Shown one piece after another: positions 47,140 through 57,545 of a stretch of DNA of 64,000 nt. The DNA is from Escarpia spicata (Eukaryota > Annelida > Polychaeta > Sabellida > Siboglinidae), in the NCBI GenBank assembly GCA_963995525.1, contig OZ023214.1, positions 34,450,625 through 34,514,624 on the forward strand, in the 5' to 3' direction. Each line of letters opens with the position of its first letter. Positions within the stretch are counted from its first letter, which is position 1. Under the pieces are notes generated by a model. That model saw nothing but the letters and a program-made list of their open reading frames with translations. It ran no database searches and had not been told where the DNA came from. The position numbers and the translations under genes were made by a program.

Positions 47140-47499
47140 TACAAAACCTACAAATAAAATGCACAAACGAGGTAGCGAATCGTTGTTCCTAGAGTGTAGT
47201 TTCATTTTTGCTAAGGGATCATCTCGGAACATCAAGCTGTCCGATATCAAGCGAAATTATTTTTGTTTGGGGGACGGGGGTCTGAGGCAGTTTCATCTGG
47301 CGTCGGACATCGACTCTTAATTATACTGGTGTCATCATATTAATGTTTAAAAAATTCGTCTGAGGTGGGTGGGGGGGGCTGAGGCAAGATGAAAGTAATT
47401 TCGTCTGATATCGGACATCGACGTTCTGAGATGACCCCTAAGTGAATCGAATTGTAGACGCACCGCGCGCAACGTGCACCTCCTAGTAGACCTACTAAC
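47140..47499. other. Spacer with a diverged duplicate
   Basis: TC(A/G)TCTG(G/A)(C/T)(G/A)TCGGACATCGAC occurs at about 47296 and 47402 beside GGGGG(A/C)-rich sequence with CTGAGGCA. A small old duplication; no gene. Confidence 0.5.
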
Positions 47500-47686
47500 T
47501 TAAAGGGAATAAAAACAAGGCATTAGCTAAAATCCGTTTTCCATGTGTACACAAAGATTAACATTGTATGTAACATTTGACAACATTAAAAAAATACAGA
47601 AAAATACGTTTGTAGACAAAATTCTATTTTAAACCCGTCTGTGTAGAGATTCCCGCAGAAAGTTGAAATTTAATGAGCTAGGCGAT

Positions 47687-47706
47687 CACGTGGTATCGTG
47701 ACGTCA
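47687..47706 (+). promoter_or_regulatory. E-box and CRE upstream of the left gene
   Basis: CACGTG (47687-47692) and a perfect palindromic CRE, TGACGTCA (47699-47706), lie 70 bases before the ATG at 47776. The same CRE octamer occurs 90 bases upstream of the THAP gene at the opposite end of the element. Confidence 0.45.
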
Positions 47707-47775
47707 AAGATGACTCTCGGCTTTGTTGACATCTATGCATCGCCATTGTTGTTCTCTCCATTCTCTTGTAACATC

Positions 47776-47960
47776 ATGGCTAGTGGGAGTTTCCCAGAGT
47801 TTCAAGTGAAATCATACGATTTTGAGCCACTAGCGGGAACGGTTACAGCGGATGATTCGTCTGATTCCGCTCTTTCCGAGCATTTCAGCGACGGTAGCGA
47901 AGAAGATGATGCGGAGTCGGACAGTCACAATGTGAATGTTCGCTCAGGCAACACCGACTG
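47776..47960 (+). CDS. First exon of a P2X7-ballast-domain-like protein
   Basis: From MASGSFPEF the exon codes for 61 complete codons plus two bases and ends at a good donor (GACTG|GTAAGC) in phase 2, so the next codon is a Trp split by the intron. The order is a short aromatic motif (YDFEPLAG), an acidic Ser/Asp/Glu stretch, then VRSGNTDW. I recall this layout in front of the cysteine-rich cytoplasmic domain of P2X7 receptors and its many stand-alone invertebrate relatives, where NTxWC-x-C-x2-C follows. The zinc-binding part itself is not visible downstream, so the assignment rests on the N-terminal signature alone. The ATG at 47776 is preferred over 47710, which adds a non-conserved hydrophobic stretch. 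Confidence 0.5.
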
Positions 47961-48966
47961 GTAAGCTGCAACTTCATTATAATGACACATATGGTGTGAA
48001 AACTTCGACAACAACACTGATATCGTTTTAGTACGACGTTATATTATAAAATGCGGTGTCAAAGCTGTACAGAGAGTTAGCTAGAGGTTGTAGCTAAGTA
48101 GGTCATCGGACGAAGTAATTGTAAACAGACTTGTCAAAGACAAACTTCACAAAGTTACGAACCGTCGAACGTCGTAAGCATGGTTGTCTGGTTTATGCGG
48201 ATCGAGTTTAGGACGTTATAGCTACTTACGATATCACCCCTCTGGACAAAACCCACACTTTTTTAGTTGGACAGTTGTTCGCGAGATGACCATAATATCA
48301 TGACATATATAATGACAGCTCTATATTATGTCATTTATGTGGAACAATAATTGTATTACTCTGAGTCTGACACATAACAATATAGCTACTATATAATCAA
48401 AATAAACTAAAATAAACATTAAAACAACATGCAGAACAATTGAATAATTATGGTAATGGGTTATAGCCTGAAGGGTTATGTCCTAGACCTAGGGGTTTAG
48501 TGTAACCTTAGGGGTCTTATATGTGAGATGCTACCAGTGGGTATATATGTGCCCTACGACTATGTCCATAAAAATCATAAGGACATAGCATTTTTAATCA
48601 CAATTTTTGTGTGACATATTTATTACAAATCCATCAAGCAAGTTTCAGAACACAGTTTTACTGGATTGAATCATTACAAATTCATCAAGCAAGTTTCATA
48701 ACACAGTGTTACTGGGATGAATCATTCCAAATGTTGGTAACTGTGTAGATCTGGTAACACAATGTGAATCACCACACGGTGCACAGACAATGGTTATAAG
48801 CCAAAAAACACCCATGGGAATATTTCCCCTGCAGGCAGATGAGAATATGGCTTCAGCAAATACCCATTGATAAACAAGTTATCTAGTCCATTTTGTTGAT
48901 CACTTTACCTATGACATGCTAATAAATAGCATAGCTTCACATCTACAGACCAATTATTATCTTTAC
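47961..48966. other. Between the two convergent genes
   Basis: No further exon of either gene could be identified. Contains a two-copy tandem repeat at 48604-48735. Confidence 0.4.
48604..48735. repeat. Tandem duplication of about 62 bp, two copies
   Basis: CAAGCAAGTTTCA(G/T)AACACAG and TTACTGG(A/G)(T/A)TGAATCATT occur twice in order. Confidence 0.8.
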
Positions 48967-49584
48967 AGGGCAACTTCCCATTGAGCCGAGAAACTGCTGC
49001 ACTACGACATTGGTTTGGCCAGTGCAGTTTCGGCAACGTGCGAAAAGATGACGAAGTGAAGACTCTGCCACCAAGAAGTACCTCTCCCTGGAAGGGCAGC
49101 AATCTTTCCTCAAGGGAGTCTTGTTTGTAACACCCTCCTCTGTGTCAGTGTACTGGTCGACATGGTCATCGCTGTCACTGTTGCTGCTGTCACGACTAGT
49201 CGACTCATTGTCAGAGCAAACATACTCTGGATCTGCAGCAGATGTCACTTCCTCCCCGTTTTAGTCACTCGAGTCACTAATCGGACCAGTCAACAAACTG
49301 CACTGCACACTCGTTGACCTCACTGCTGATGTCACCTGCACAGCAACCTGCTCTGATGCACAGACTGCTTGCACTCTTCTCGTGCGAGTTGATGGCCTGA
49401 TGTCAACCTGAAAGCATTTGCTGCTCCTTTTTGGAGTGGATGCTGTGACTGACTCAGGTGTGGAATCCTCTGTATCACAGGAATCCGTACGAGAGCTGTC
49501 ATATTCAGTTGCTGTATCTTCAGATGACCCATTCTTGGTCGACGGTGGACTATCTCGAGCTGCTGTCAGAATGTCAGCAAATAA
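48967..49584 (-). pseudogene. THAP transposase-like gene, exon 2 (in-frame stop)
   Basis: Enters after CATTTGTTATTTCAG in phase 0, matching exon 1. It reads LFADILTAARDSPPS and a long acidic Ser/Thr/Asp-rich linker, then TAA at 49263-49261. The same frame then continues open with NGEEVTSAADPEYVC and another acidic stretch to RERYFLVAESSLRHLFARC, RNCTGQ and VVVQQFLGSM. That last block corresponds to the start of the conserved region after the THAP linker in Kolobok-type proteins (KxIVFESxLxxLFxxCPxC in the usual form). Continued coding past the stop argues for a nonsense mutation rather than a true end. The exon probably ends at CCT|GTAAAG (about 48967); the exact donor is uncertain. Confidence 0.6.
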
Positions 49585-49599
49585 CTGAAATAACAAATG

Positions 49600-50980
49600 A
49601 CCCTTATAGAATTTGCAAACAAATTAATTGTTGTAGGTTTCTGACAAAAGCAAACAAAATCCTGTCTTTTACCATCTTGTCAGAAAGGAGTACATCCATT
49701 TGTCTAGTCATTTGCCCAGCTTCCAAGTGTGAACAGACTGCCTAGCTGTGAAAAATACAAATTAATAAATTTATTTCAAGTTGCAAGGTATGTATTGTTT
49801 ATTCTATGATAAAAACATCATAAATAATTGATATTACGCTTACAGAATCTACACAGAGACATAGTTACTTTTGTTATGTTACACTTTTATGCAAACAATT
49901 ACCTGGAAAATGTTACAATATATTACTTGTGAACATTTTATTTTTGGTTATAACTAATCATCTATTAAATATACAATAGATAGGTTTGCAACTTGCATTG
50001 CATTTATTGTTATTGTTTCACAACAAATGACCATTTTCACACTTGGTAGCTGGGCAACAACCCACATCCAAATGTGAACATATTTATTATTTGATAAATT
50101 TACTTGATTTTTTTAATAACATTAAGTTAAAAATCAAATAAATTCATTAATGACATTTTGTAACATCATTAGTAGAATCCTTATCCATTGATATAGTTAC
50201 TATCATAACAATATGTGACTATCATAACAATATGTGACTGCAGACATGAACAATCCTGCAATACTCAATTTTATAGTCACAATAGGAAGCCTGCTCCAGG
50301 AGTGGTGTAATAATAATAATACCTATTAGTAACAATAAGTTGAACAAAGCACAATATAATAACAGAAACAATGTAATAGTAACTGGCATATAATATATAT
50401 ACATGTTTATTAATATATGTCCCATCAAAATAGAAATTTAATTATGCTTTCTGTATCCTATTGAACTAGTTTATCCAGGTTTTATGATTGCCAACATCCA
50501 TCCCATGAATAATGTGGGAGCCGAATAATGGTCCTTGGTACATTTCTGAGCTTCTGTTTAAAAAAACATCATGACTTGTGCCAGTAATTAGCAATGCACC
50601 AAGCAGTAAGGTGTAATTACACTGATTGCAATCTATTAAATTGCAGTGACATTTCTTTTGTCTTCCATTTATTCATGTTATACAGACATAAAATGAAAAA
50701 TATGTTCTATCCGTAAACGTTGTTAGTAGATAATACAAGATACAATAGTTATATTTTTGTTCTAAATATTTATCTCGGTACATACTGTAGTTCCAATTCA
50801 AAATGTAATGATAATACCTTCAAATGTAATAGTATATATTGCATGATGTACATTGTCTTCGATATTCAACTGTAATAAAATGGAAACTAGGCAATAGCAA
50901 TATATGACACTGTAATGTAATTCACCTGTGCACTGGAGTTATGAAAATACAAATCAATAAATTACTATTGAAATATAAAA
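49600..50980. other. Interior of the transposon, AT-rich
   Basis: No exon recognised. A short tandem piece, ATCATAACAATATGTGACT twice, lies at 50202-50239. Presumably part of the long intron between the THAP exons. Confidence 0.4.
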
Positions 50981-50982
50981 AA

Positions 50983-51245
50983 TTCTATAGTAACAAATGT
51001 AACAGTACTTGTGTGTTACAATAGTGTGTGTTATGAAAGCTGCTCTCTACTGTAAGAATTCTATAGTAACAAATGTAACAGTACTTGTGTGTTACAATAG
51101 TGTGTGTTATGTAACAGTACTTGTGTGTTACAATAGTGTGTGTTATGAAAGCTGCATCTACTGTAAGAATTCTATAGTAACAAATGTAACAGTACTTGTG
51201 TGTTACAATAGTGTGTGTTATGAAAGCTGCATCTACTGTAAGAAT
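50983..51245. repeat. Tandem repeat with 76-bp unit and a 35-bp partial unit
   Basis: TTCTATAGTAACAAATGTAA starts at 50983, 51059 and 51170. The middle copy carries an extra internal GTAACAGTACTTGTGTGTTA to GTGTTAT segment, so its length is 111. Confidence 0.92.
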
Positions 51246-52568
51246 TATATTTATTGAAAACATTACTTTTGAAAACTTAAACATAATAGATTATTAACTC
51301 GATGAATACATACTGTAATCTACAGGGTGTTCAATGTGGTAACCATTCAATATTAATAATAATTAATCACATCTACCTGCAAGGTTTACCAATTGCAATG
51401 GTGATCAGGGTGATATTAGGCATGGGTTAATTGCATGGGTTAATTATAGTAATAATAAGTATCCGACATGTCACATCCATGTTACCCAGTTCCTGCCATT
51501 TCCACCTAGCATGCTTTAATTACCAGTAGATCAGGTTCAGAGAACTATTTTAACTGGAGGGAGAATGCAGTGGGCCAGCTGGAGGTGGCTGGTGTATTTG
51601 TTATTCATAGCAGGAAAGACCTACAAAGTGCAATGTCAACTGGTAATTAATTAGATTTGATCTTTGATCAGTTGACTCGGGCAAACACTACACTTAGTTC
51701 CTCAGTCAAGTGGAGGAGTCACAACAAAGGAGTCCAATTAGCTGGATTAGCAGACAGGTGCCAAACACTGTAATAAACTGTTTCTACAGAGAATACTGAT
51801 GGGGGATAATTCTTCAGCAAGTCATTGATGACATAAGACTTTAGTGAGTCATGTGTCAGAGGAGGAGATTGCCAGCAACTGGTTCCAACTATGAGAGTGA
51901 GACAGACCACTTCCTAATTTTTAAATTTTTGTTTTAAATATATAACTTATGCATGGTACTTTATGTGTACATATATTTGATGTTGATCAAAATGCATGGC
52001 ACTTTCATAAAGTCCAAGTATTGTCATTTAAAAAACAACAAATGTTATGTATGAAAAATAATAATTAATTTATGCAAATTCAACGTTAAATACATTTGAA
52101 AATATAATTATTCTTCCATCTGCAAATTCACATTGCAATGTTCTATATCCAAGTATTGCTTCTTACGGTTTAAAAAACATTCTAACAGACTAACCTGACT
52201 CGGCAACGAGTATAATTAAAATAATTATTTCTTATTTGCATGTAAAACTAAATAGATTAATTAAATGCCTTACATTCCTGTAACCATGATAATGATAAAA
52301 ACAGTCACCTGAATCGATTTGATTACACTATCAAATTTTCCACAAAACTGAGTATATGTAGATTTATTATAGTAGTATCGTGCATAACTACAATATTTAG
52401 AATATCAGATACTTAGGAAGAGTTCCGTGATATGATTGGAACCAATGGGATACAATGACAATAAGTTGAATAACTTATTTTGACACTTGACACACACGAG
52501 ACCGTCCAGTCCAGGCATTATACTAGACCTACAGAATAATAATAGTAGATATAACATGTAAGAATTAC
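51246..52568. other. Interior of the transposon, no exon recognised
   Basis: Presumed intron. A 63-codon minus-strand frame at 51910-51719 is open but shows no recognisable motif or flanking splice sites. Confidence 0.4.
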
Positions 52569-53090
52569 CTTGATTCGTTGCCGCTTTCGGTAAGCAGACC
52601 TCATAAATTCACCACTCGTCGAAGGAACCTGGTACCCCAAAGAAGCCATGGGTGTAGTTGCTGAGCCGGCTGTAGTCACAGCGGCAGCGGAGCCTGCGGC
52701 ACTGGAACAACGCTTGCGAGACCCGCTTGCCTTCGACTCGGGCAAAGCGGCCGTCGATCCTGCCCGTGCCGACGCCTGTCTTCTGCGGATTGACGGCATC
52801 AATGCAGCTTCTACTGCCGGGAATATTGTTGGGACTGCATCGCTTTTCAACGATATTCGAGCACCAAGATATCCAAGGGTTGTCAACATCTCCGGATCGC
52901 GATCGAAACAGCTTTTCTCAAAATGAGCGGAGCAAAGCCGGCTGTGTTTCGTCGGCTTGAAATTAGCTCGCTTGATTTTGGCGATCCATTTCTTCAATAA
53001 AACTGGATCCGTAGGGAACCGAAAAAAATTGTGTGTTGCTCTATGTTTAGAAGAGTTTGCATTACAACCGAATGCCGCACAATGAACCAT
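52569..53090 (-). CDS. THAP transposase-like gene, exon 1
   Basis: The ATG at 53090 opens MVHCAAFGCNANSS, a full THAP zinc finger. It has C-x4-C at residues 4 and 9, the FFRFP strand, the conserved Trp in LLKKWIAKIKR, then HSRLCSAHFEKSCF with the second Cys and His of the C2CH set, and the C-terminal AVPTIFP box at about residue 86. An Ala/Ser-rich basic linker follows. The exon ends at AAG|GTAATT after 174 codons in phase 0. THAP domains bind DNA sequence-specifically. Here the domain would recognise the transposon ends, as in P-element and Kolobok transposases. No intact catalytic exon follows, so a domesticated DNA-binding protein or a dead transposase are both possible. Confidence 0.85.
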
Positions 53091-53179
53091 GATGATATTC
53101 GCATTACACAGCCACCTCTGCTGTCATATTGTTGAGAATGAATGTAAACAAGCGGTCGCTGTATCGGCAGAGTCAACTC

Positions 53180-53216
53180 TGACGTCACATCTCGGCATCC
53201 GGAAAAGCGCGCCAAA
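53180..53216 (-). promoter_or_regulatory. CRE and E2F-like site upstream of the THAP gene
   Basis: A perfect TGACGTCA lies at 53180-53187, 90 bases before the ATG. TTTGGCGC (53216-53209, minus strand) fits the E2F consensus, and CCGGAAA (53199-53205) fits an ETS core. No TATA box is apparent. The arrangement resembles a cell-cycle or housekeeping promoter. Confidence 0.45.
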
Positions 53217-53373
53217 AATATGCATATTCGAAAATGTCCGGATGTACAGCATAAAATGTGGAATTTCTAATTCTTCGATTTTGGGGGATTTTTTTGGCCT
53301 GGTGGACATGGAAATATATAGCAGGATCTAATTTAATATGAATTCAAGCAATAGATGTTTTTATTCCCTTTAA

Positions 53374-53800
53374 CTTCCTGTCAATTTCGGCTGTTTATTA
53401 CGTGGTCCAATAGAGCTGGTAGCCTGATTTGAGCGGGGCTATTTATTGACATCGCGTTATTCGTACTTGTATTTCGGCGCAACGCTGCTTTTATGTGCTA
53501 CTACGGAACCCAGATTAAGTCATTAAACATCACTGCATCTGTATTGAAGAACGTCTCACGGAATATGTGTCAGTTTTTTTCCAGACATGGAAGTATTGGA
53601 GACCGAGGAGTAAATCAAGAAGCATAAATTATGAAAAGTTTATATTTTAATTTATATAAGGCATAAATAACATGTTTGCATTCTAAACAGATATTATGTC
53701 ATTAATTAATAAATATAAACAAATAGGCTTCAAAACTGTTGGTTAATGTTAAACTGAGAAATACCTTAACCATCCTTGGTTCATCGTGTCTGCAGGCACA
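53374..53800. other. No recognised feature
   Basis: Flank to the right of the transposon up to copy C of the hairpin-ended repeat. Confidence 0.4.
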
Positions 53801-53804
53801 CAAA

Positions 53805-54507
53805 ATAGTGTTTATATTTGCGATCAGGGATATCTAGATGGAAACAATAATTATTTAACAAATAAAATATTGAATAGGTACATATTTCATGTTATAAAGT
53901 AATCTATTTCAGTCCCTAGTCTAGTTTATGCGAAGAGGTTGCCTGCCTGGCACCCGTTTTTGTTTCGCTAAATTCAATCTCAGTAAATGTCCGAGACAAT
54001 ATTTAGAAGTACAATCACATAATCTTTTGTGCACAATAACTAGATGTGTAACCGTATACGTACAGTCAGCGTCATCAGCCATCATCACATGCTCTGAACA
54101 CAAAAAGAAATGTGTTTAATACAAATAAATAGAAATGGCTGCCTAAGTCTCGTTTTCGGCGTACGCATGCTCATTGCGGCACTTTTATAATGTATACTAT
54201 CGCATCGCGCATCGCATCGCATCGCGTATCGCATCGCGCATCGAATCGCGTATCGCATCGCATCGCGCATCGCATCGCGCATCGCATCGCGCATCGTCCA
54301 TTGCATCGCGCATCGCGTATCGTCCATCGCATCGCGCATCGCATCGCGCATCGCATCGCCCATCGCATCGCGCATCGCATCGCGTATCGTCCATCGCATC
54401 GCCCATCGCATCGCTCATCGCATCGCCCATCGCATCACGCATCGCGTCATAGTCCCCTTGGCGCTGCAGGTTGCCACACAAAAACGCGATGGCCTTTCTC
54501 GGCCATC
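53805..54507 (-). mobile_element. Hairpin-ended repeat with GCGATGC array (copy C)
   Basis: Inverted relative to copy A. On the plus strand it runs from the tail (GATATCTAGATGGAAAC, TGTAACCGTATACG, CATCACATGCTCTGAACACA) through the CGCATCGCAT array (54200-54448) to GGTTGCCACACAAAAACGCG and the terminal hairpin GATGGCC-TTTCTC-GGCCATC (54488-54507). Array length and unit order differ from copy A while the flanks stay alike, so the array evolves faster. Confidence 0.65.
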
Positions 54508-54509
54508 AT

Positions 54510-56593
54510 AGTATTCTTTCATTTCAATTATACATATCACCGTCAACTAGTTTCATTCAGATAACCAACGAAAACCGGTGTTCATTCCCAATACAACAAC
54601 AGCAAGGTGACATGAACACAGCGCTCCCTTCGACTGAGAGACTATCGCTTGCGTTCATGTTTCGTGTTTTGTCGCTTGATCCTCCTCCCTTGTGAATTAA
54701 TCATAATGTATAAGCAATGTCTATAATACAATCGTTTTATTTTGAAAATGTTTGTGACTTGAGATCAAAACTGTATTGACAAGTGTTACTTTTCTTTCTC
54801 TGTCTGTTGAGTTATTTGTTCGCTTGTAGTTAACTTTCAACGACCTTCAGTTGCTTGTTTTTTTATTGCTCTCACCCCGTCCTCACGCACCTCAAGGTCG
54901 GGGGGGTTGCCATATAGTAAGGTGTTTTGTTTCTTGATTTCGACTAAATCTTTGTCCGAAATATAGGGTTGTTTTATTATGAATAGTATTAAGTTTGTGC
55001 GTATATTTGCGTGTGCGTACGTGCGTGTACATTTACTATTATACATCTCAGAATTTGTCATTCCGCCCGCCAGTCCGTCCGTCTGTTGTAATTGCTTCCC
55101 GGTCGCATGGGTGGGTCGATTCGAACGAAGTCTTGTCCAGTTATCTGCGAGGCCATAACCATAGACGTGGGTTGGTTGCATGTGGAGTAACTATATTACC
55201 ATAGAGGTTCTTTGATGCTTCTTGTTCTCCACTCAGATTGGCTGTCTACAAATGTGGCTCTCTCCCAATCTGCTACGTGATCATGTTGACTCTTGTGATA
55301 TGTAAGATGCATACATTAGCTATACAAAAAATATTAAATTAACAATGCACATTTCGCTTATAATGTATAGGGAAGCGCCGCAACATATACCATCGCTACT
55401 CAACAACACTCAGTTGTACTACCAAGGGAATAGAACTGCAGTACCTTCCAATATTAAGAACAATGCAAATACCCGGGGCAGGTTTTAGGAAGCGGCTAAG
55501 AACATTTTTAACGCTAAGACGATTGTCTTGGTAAATTACGCGGTTTTTTAAATACGCTAACATAACAGTTTACGCAAACATTTGACGATACACTGGCACT
55601 TTTCGCTCGACCCGACCAGACCAGACCAATCTCACCCCGACTGCAGTGCATACACTACACCGACTGACACCGACTGAACCAAACGCGAAGCAGGTGTGAC
55701 GTCACAGTTACGTAAATCTGAAAATGTTCGATTACGTCCGATTGTAATCAGGCCTGGTCGGTGCCAATTTGATGTGGTGTTGATTGTGTCGTGCACTAAA
55801 ACAATGGCTGGTCTGTGCAGGAGCGTGATGGCGTTTTGAAATTACGCAAACGTCATAATTTAATATTCTTGGTGAATTCAGCCAATACAGGTGAACTCCC
55901 CACCAAGGAGCCTCTATTTGGACAGGAGGCGTCACTGAGCAAGAAAATGGCAGTCTGCACTGAAGGTTTTTGTCCGCCATTCGGGAGGCAAGCGCATGCG
56001 CCTGCGGGACAGGCAGCGCGCGATGTTAGCGTATTTGTTTAATCACCTCATTTCATCAGAATAATCACCAAGCTGTGATGCGTCATATTAGAGTAATCCT
56101 TGAAGTTTTTTACCTATCACAATTCAAAATAATGAAATTTGCAAACAAATCACGTAGAAACGTTGCAATTATTTATTGAGCCAACTGAAATTCGTTGTTT
56201 CATCAGAATAATCATCAGGCTGTACCACTTCTTATATAATTAAAATATTGAGGTTATCGCTGAAAATGTTAAACAATGATAATGCAAATAACTTCATTTT
56301 CTGCACGCGTATGGTCTGGCTTGACGCAACTCCAGAATGGCGGACGAACTGCTTACGTACTTTCCTCGAACAATGTAGATAGCGCGCGCTGCACCGTCTT
56401 GTATTGATATACGGTCTTTGCTCCCCACAATACAGGTTGAACCTGGTCATAATACGGTTTTGAACTCGGCCAATGCGGAACTTAGTTATGCGCCTTACAG
56501 GAATAGGGGCGAGAAAGCAACGACTTTATTAATCGGCCGTTATGTCGTATTCGACCAGTAACTTGATGTTCTAACCTATATTTCTTTTTGCAG
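54510..56593. other. No recognised gene; possible promoter near 55990
   Basis: Mostly unrecognised sequence. GCGCATGCGC at 55992-56001 is a perfect NRF1-type palindrome in a locally GC-rich stretch, and TGACGTCA occurs at 55698-55705. These might mark a promoter for the cysteine-rich gene whose last exon starts at 56594, but no first exon (ATG plus signal start plus donor) could be fixed. Confidence 0.3.
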
Positions 56594-56917
56594 CTCCTGT
56601 GTGTCCCATTGCTCATGGTATTCGGAGCAAAGCCAAAATTCGACTTACAACAAAGAACGTTGTGCAAAGCGTATTGCATCAAGCCATATTTCGAATGCTT
56701 CGAAAAACACAAATGCTCCGGACAAGACAAGCTATGTGTGCTAGACGTCTGCCTAGATCAGTATGTCGAGTGCTTGCGCGATTGCCTGATGGAACTCCGT
56801 GTGATGGAGGAGAAGCAAAACTCGAGTCAAATGACGGACGAGGAGAAGGCACTGCTGAAAAAACTAAAAAAGGAATTGGGGGGTAAGCGAGCGGGGAAAG
56901 CGGGGTGTGAGTGGTAG
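56594..56917 (+). CDS. Small cysteine-rich secreted protein, exon 2 (copy 2)
   Basis: Opens after TATATTTCTTTTTGCAG in the same phase and position as the exon at 10244. Residues 1-12 (LLCVPLLMVFGA) finish a signal peptide. Eight mature cysteines follow at exon residues 24, 28, 35, 41, 48, 53, 60 and 64: C-x3-C-x6-C-x5-C-x6-C-x4-C-x6-C-x3-C. The stretch KAYCIKPYFECFEKHKC matches KSYCAKEFFKCFQKNGC of copy 1 almost position by position. A charged helical tail (MTDEEKALLKKLKKELG) is unique to this copy. The frame ends at TAG (56917), but GG|GTAAGC at about 56882 is a good donor, so further exons are possible. Confidence 0.62.
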   Translation, partial: LLCVPLLMVFGAKPKFDLQQRTLCKAYCIKPYFECFEKHKCSGQDKLCVLDVCLDQYVECLRDCLMELRVMEEKQNSSQMTDEEKALLKKLKKELGGKRAGKAGCEW

Positions 56918-57019
56918 GTGGACTCGTAATTGACAGAGCGTACATCCAGGAGGCAGATGACAAAACGTTCCGGGCAGTCATCTCATATTTAGATAAAACG
57001 GACTCAATCTACTAAGCAC

Positions 57020-57051
57020 ACAAACGCACACGCACGTGCACATACACATAC

Positions 57052-57082
<31 letters not shown>
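57020..57082. repeat. Short (CA)n microsatellite
   Basis: CACACG and CACATA variants around a pure CA run at 57055-57082. Confidence 0.9.
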
Positions 57083-57304
57083 AGCACGCGCATATACAGG
57101 CAATTAATCTTGGCATTGTATTAGCGGTTTTGTAAGTTCTATATTTATAATGTTATGTTGTAATGATTTCAAGACACGTAGATGCAGGTTCTGGTTTTAA
57201 AAAATACATTTAGTTGGAATTGTTGAGAATGTTTCAGTGTTTAGCATAACATATTACCACTTGTTATACTAATGAGTACGTAATACAACCATTCTGCCTC
57301 AATT

Positions 57305-57545
57305 ATGTGTTGTGTGGAGCGCAGTGGCATTGGACTCTCAATCGAGAGAACTCGATTTCAAATCCTGTGCTGCCGGGTCGAACGTTGGGCAAGTTCGTTT
57401 ACTCTAAGTTGCTCCAGTTCACTCAGCTGTATGACTGAGTGCCTGCCTATAGACAGTGATGGATATTTGTGTATGGATACTCGTCGCGCATTGACTGCAG
57501 CGTGGCTGAATGCTTTATATAGAAGCATTGATGGTGTTTAATTGA
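57305..57545 (+). mobile_element. SINE 5' part, interrupted by CR1
   Basis: The tRNA-like head TGTGTGGAGCGCAGTGGC with a box B-like GATTTCAAATCC, then TTGCTCCAGTTCACTCAGCTG, TGACTGAGTGCCTGCC, TATAGACAGTGATGGATAT, and body to GATGGTGTTTAATTGA (ending 57545). The remainder resumes at 59041. Comparison with the copy at 39250 shows the break falls between GATGGTGTT and GAACAGG. Confidence 0.8.

Larger units (their letters stand above)
47504..53369. mobile_element. TTAA-flanked, THAP-bearing DNA transposon (Kolobok-like)
   Basis: The left end AGGGAATAAAAACA (47504-47517) and right end TGTTTTTATTCCCT (53356-53369) are perfect 14-bp inverted repeats, each directly next to TTAA (47500-47503, 53370-53373). 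Inside, a THAP-domain gene reads inward from the right and a second gene reads inward from the left. Kolobok transposons are known for TTAA target duplications and THAP-type transposases; piggyBac shares TTAA but has no THAP domain. The catalytic part of the transposase is not found, and the interior (49600-52500) is mostly AT-rich with small tandem repeats, so this copy is probably immobile. Confidence 0.72.

Noticed and set aside
52648..52960. Plus-strand frames opposite the THAP exon
   Set aside because: Shadows of the minus-strand THAP coding sequence.
47504..53369. piggyBac identity for the TTAA-flanked element
   Set aside because: piggyBac shares TTAA targets but has no THAP domain and its ends usually begin CCC; here the ends begin AGGG and a THAP exon is inside.
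42410..54448. Open frames through the GCGATGC arrays
   Set aside because: They encode Arg-Cys-Asp or Arg-Ile-Ala-His repeats generated by the short unit in every frame.
54837..55181. 114-codon minus-strand frame
   Set aside because: No recognisable family; overlaps a repeat-like stretch.
57305..57375. tRNA gene
   Set aside because: Same family as above, continuing into a SINE body; box B is degraded.
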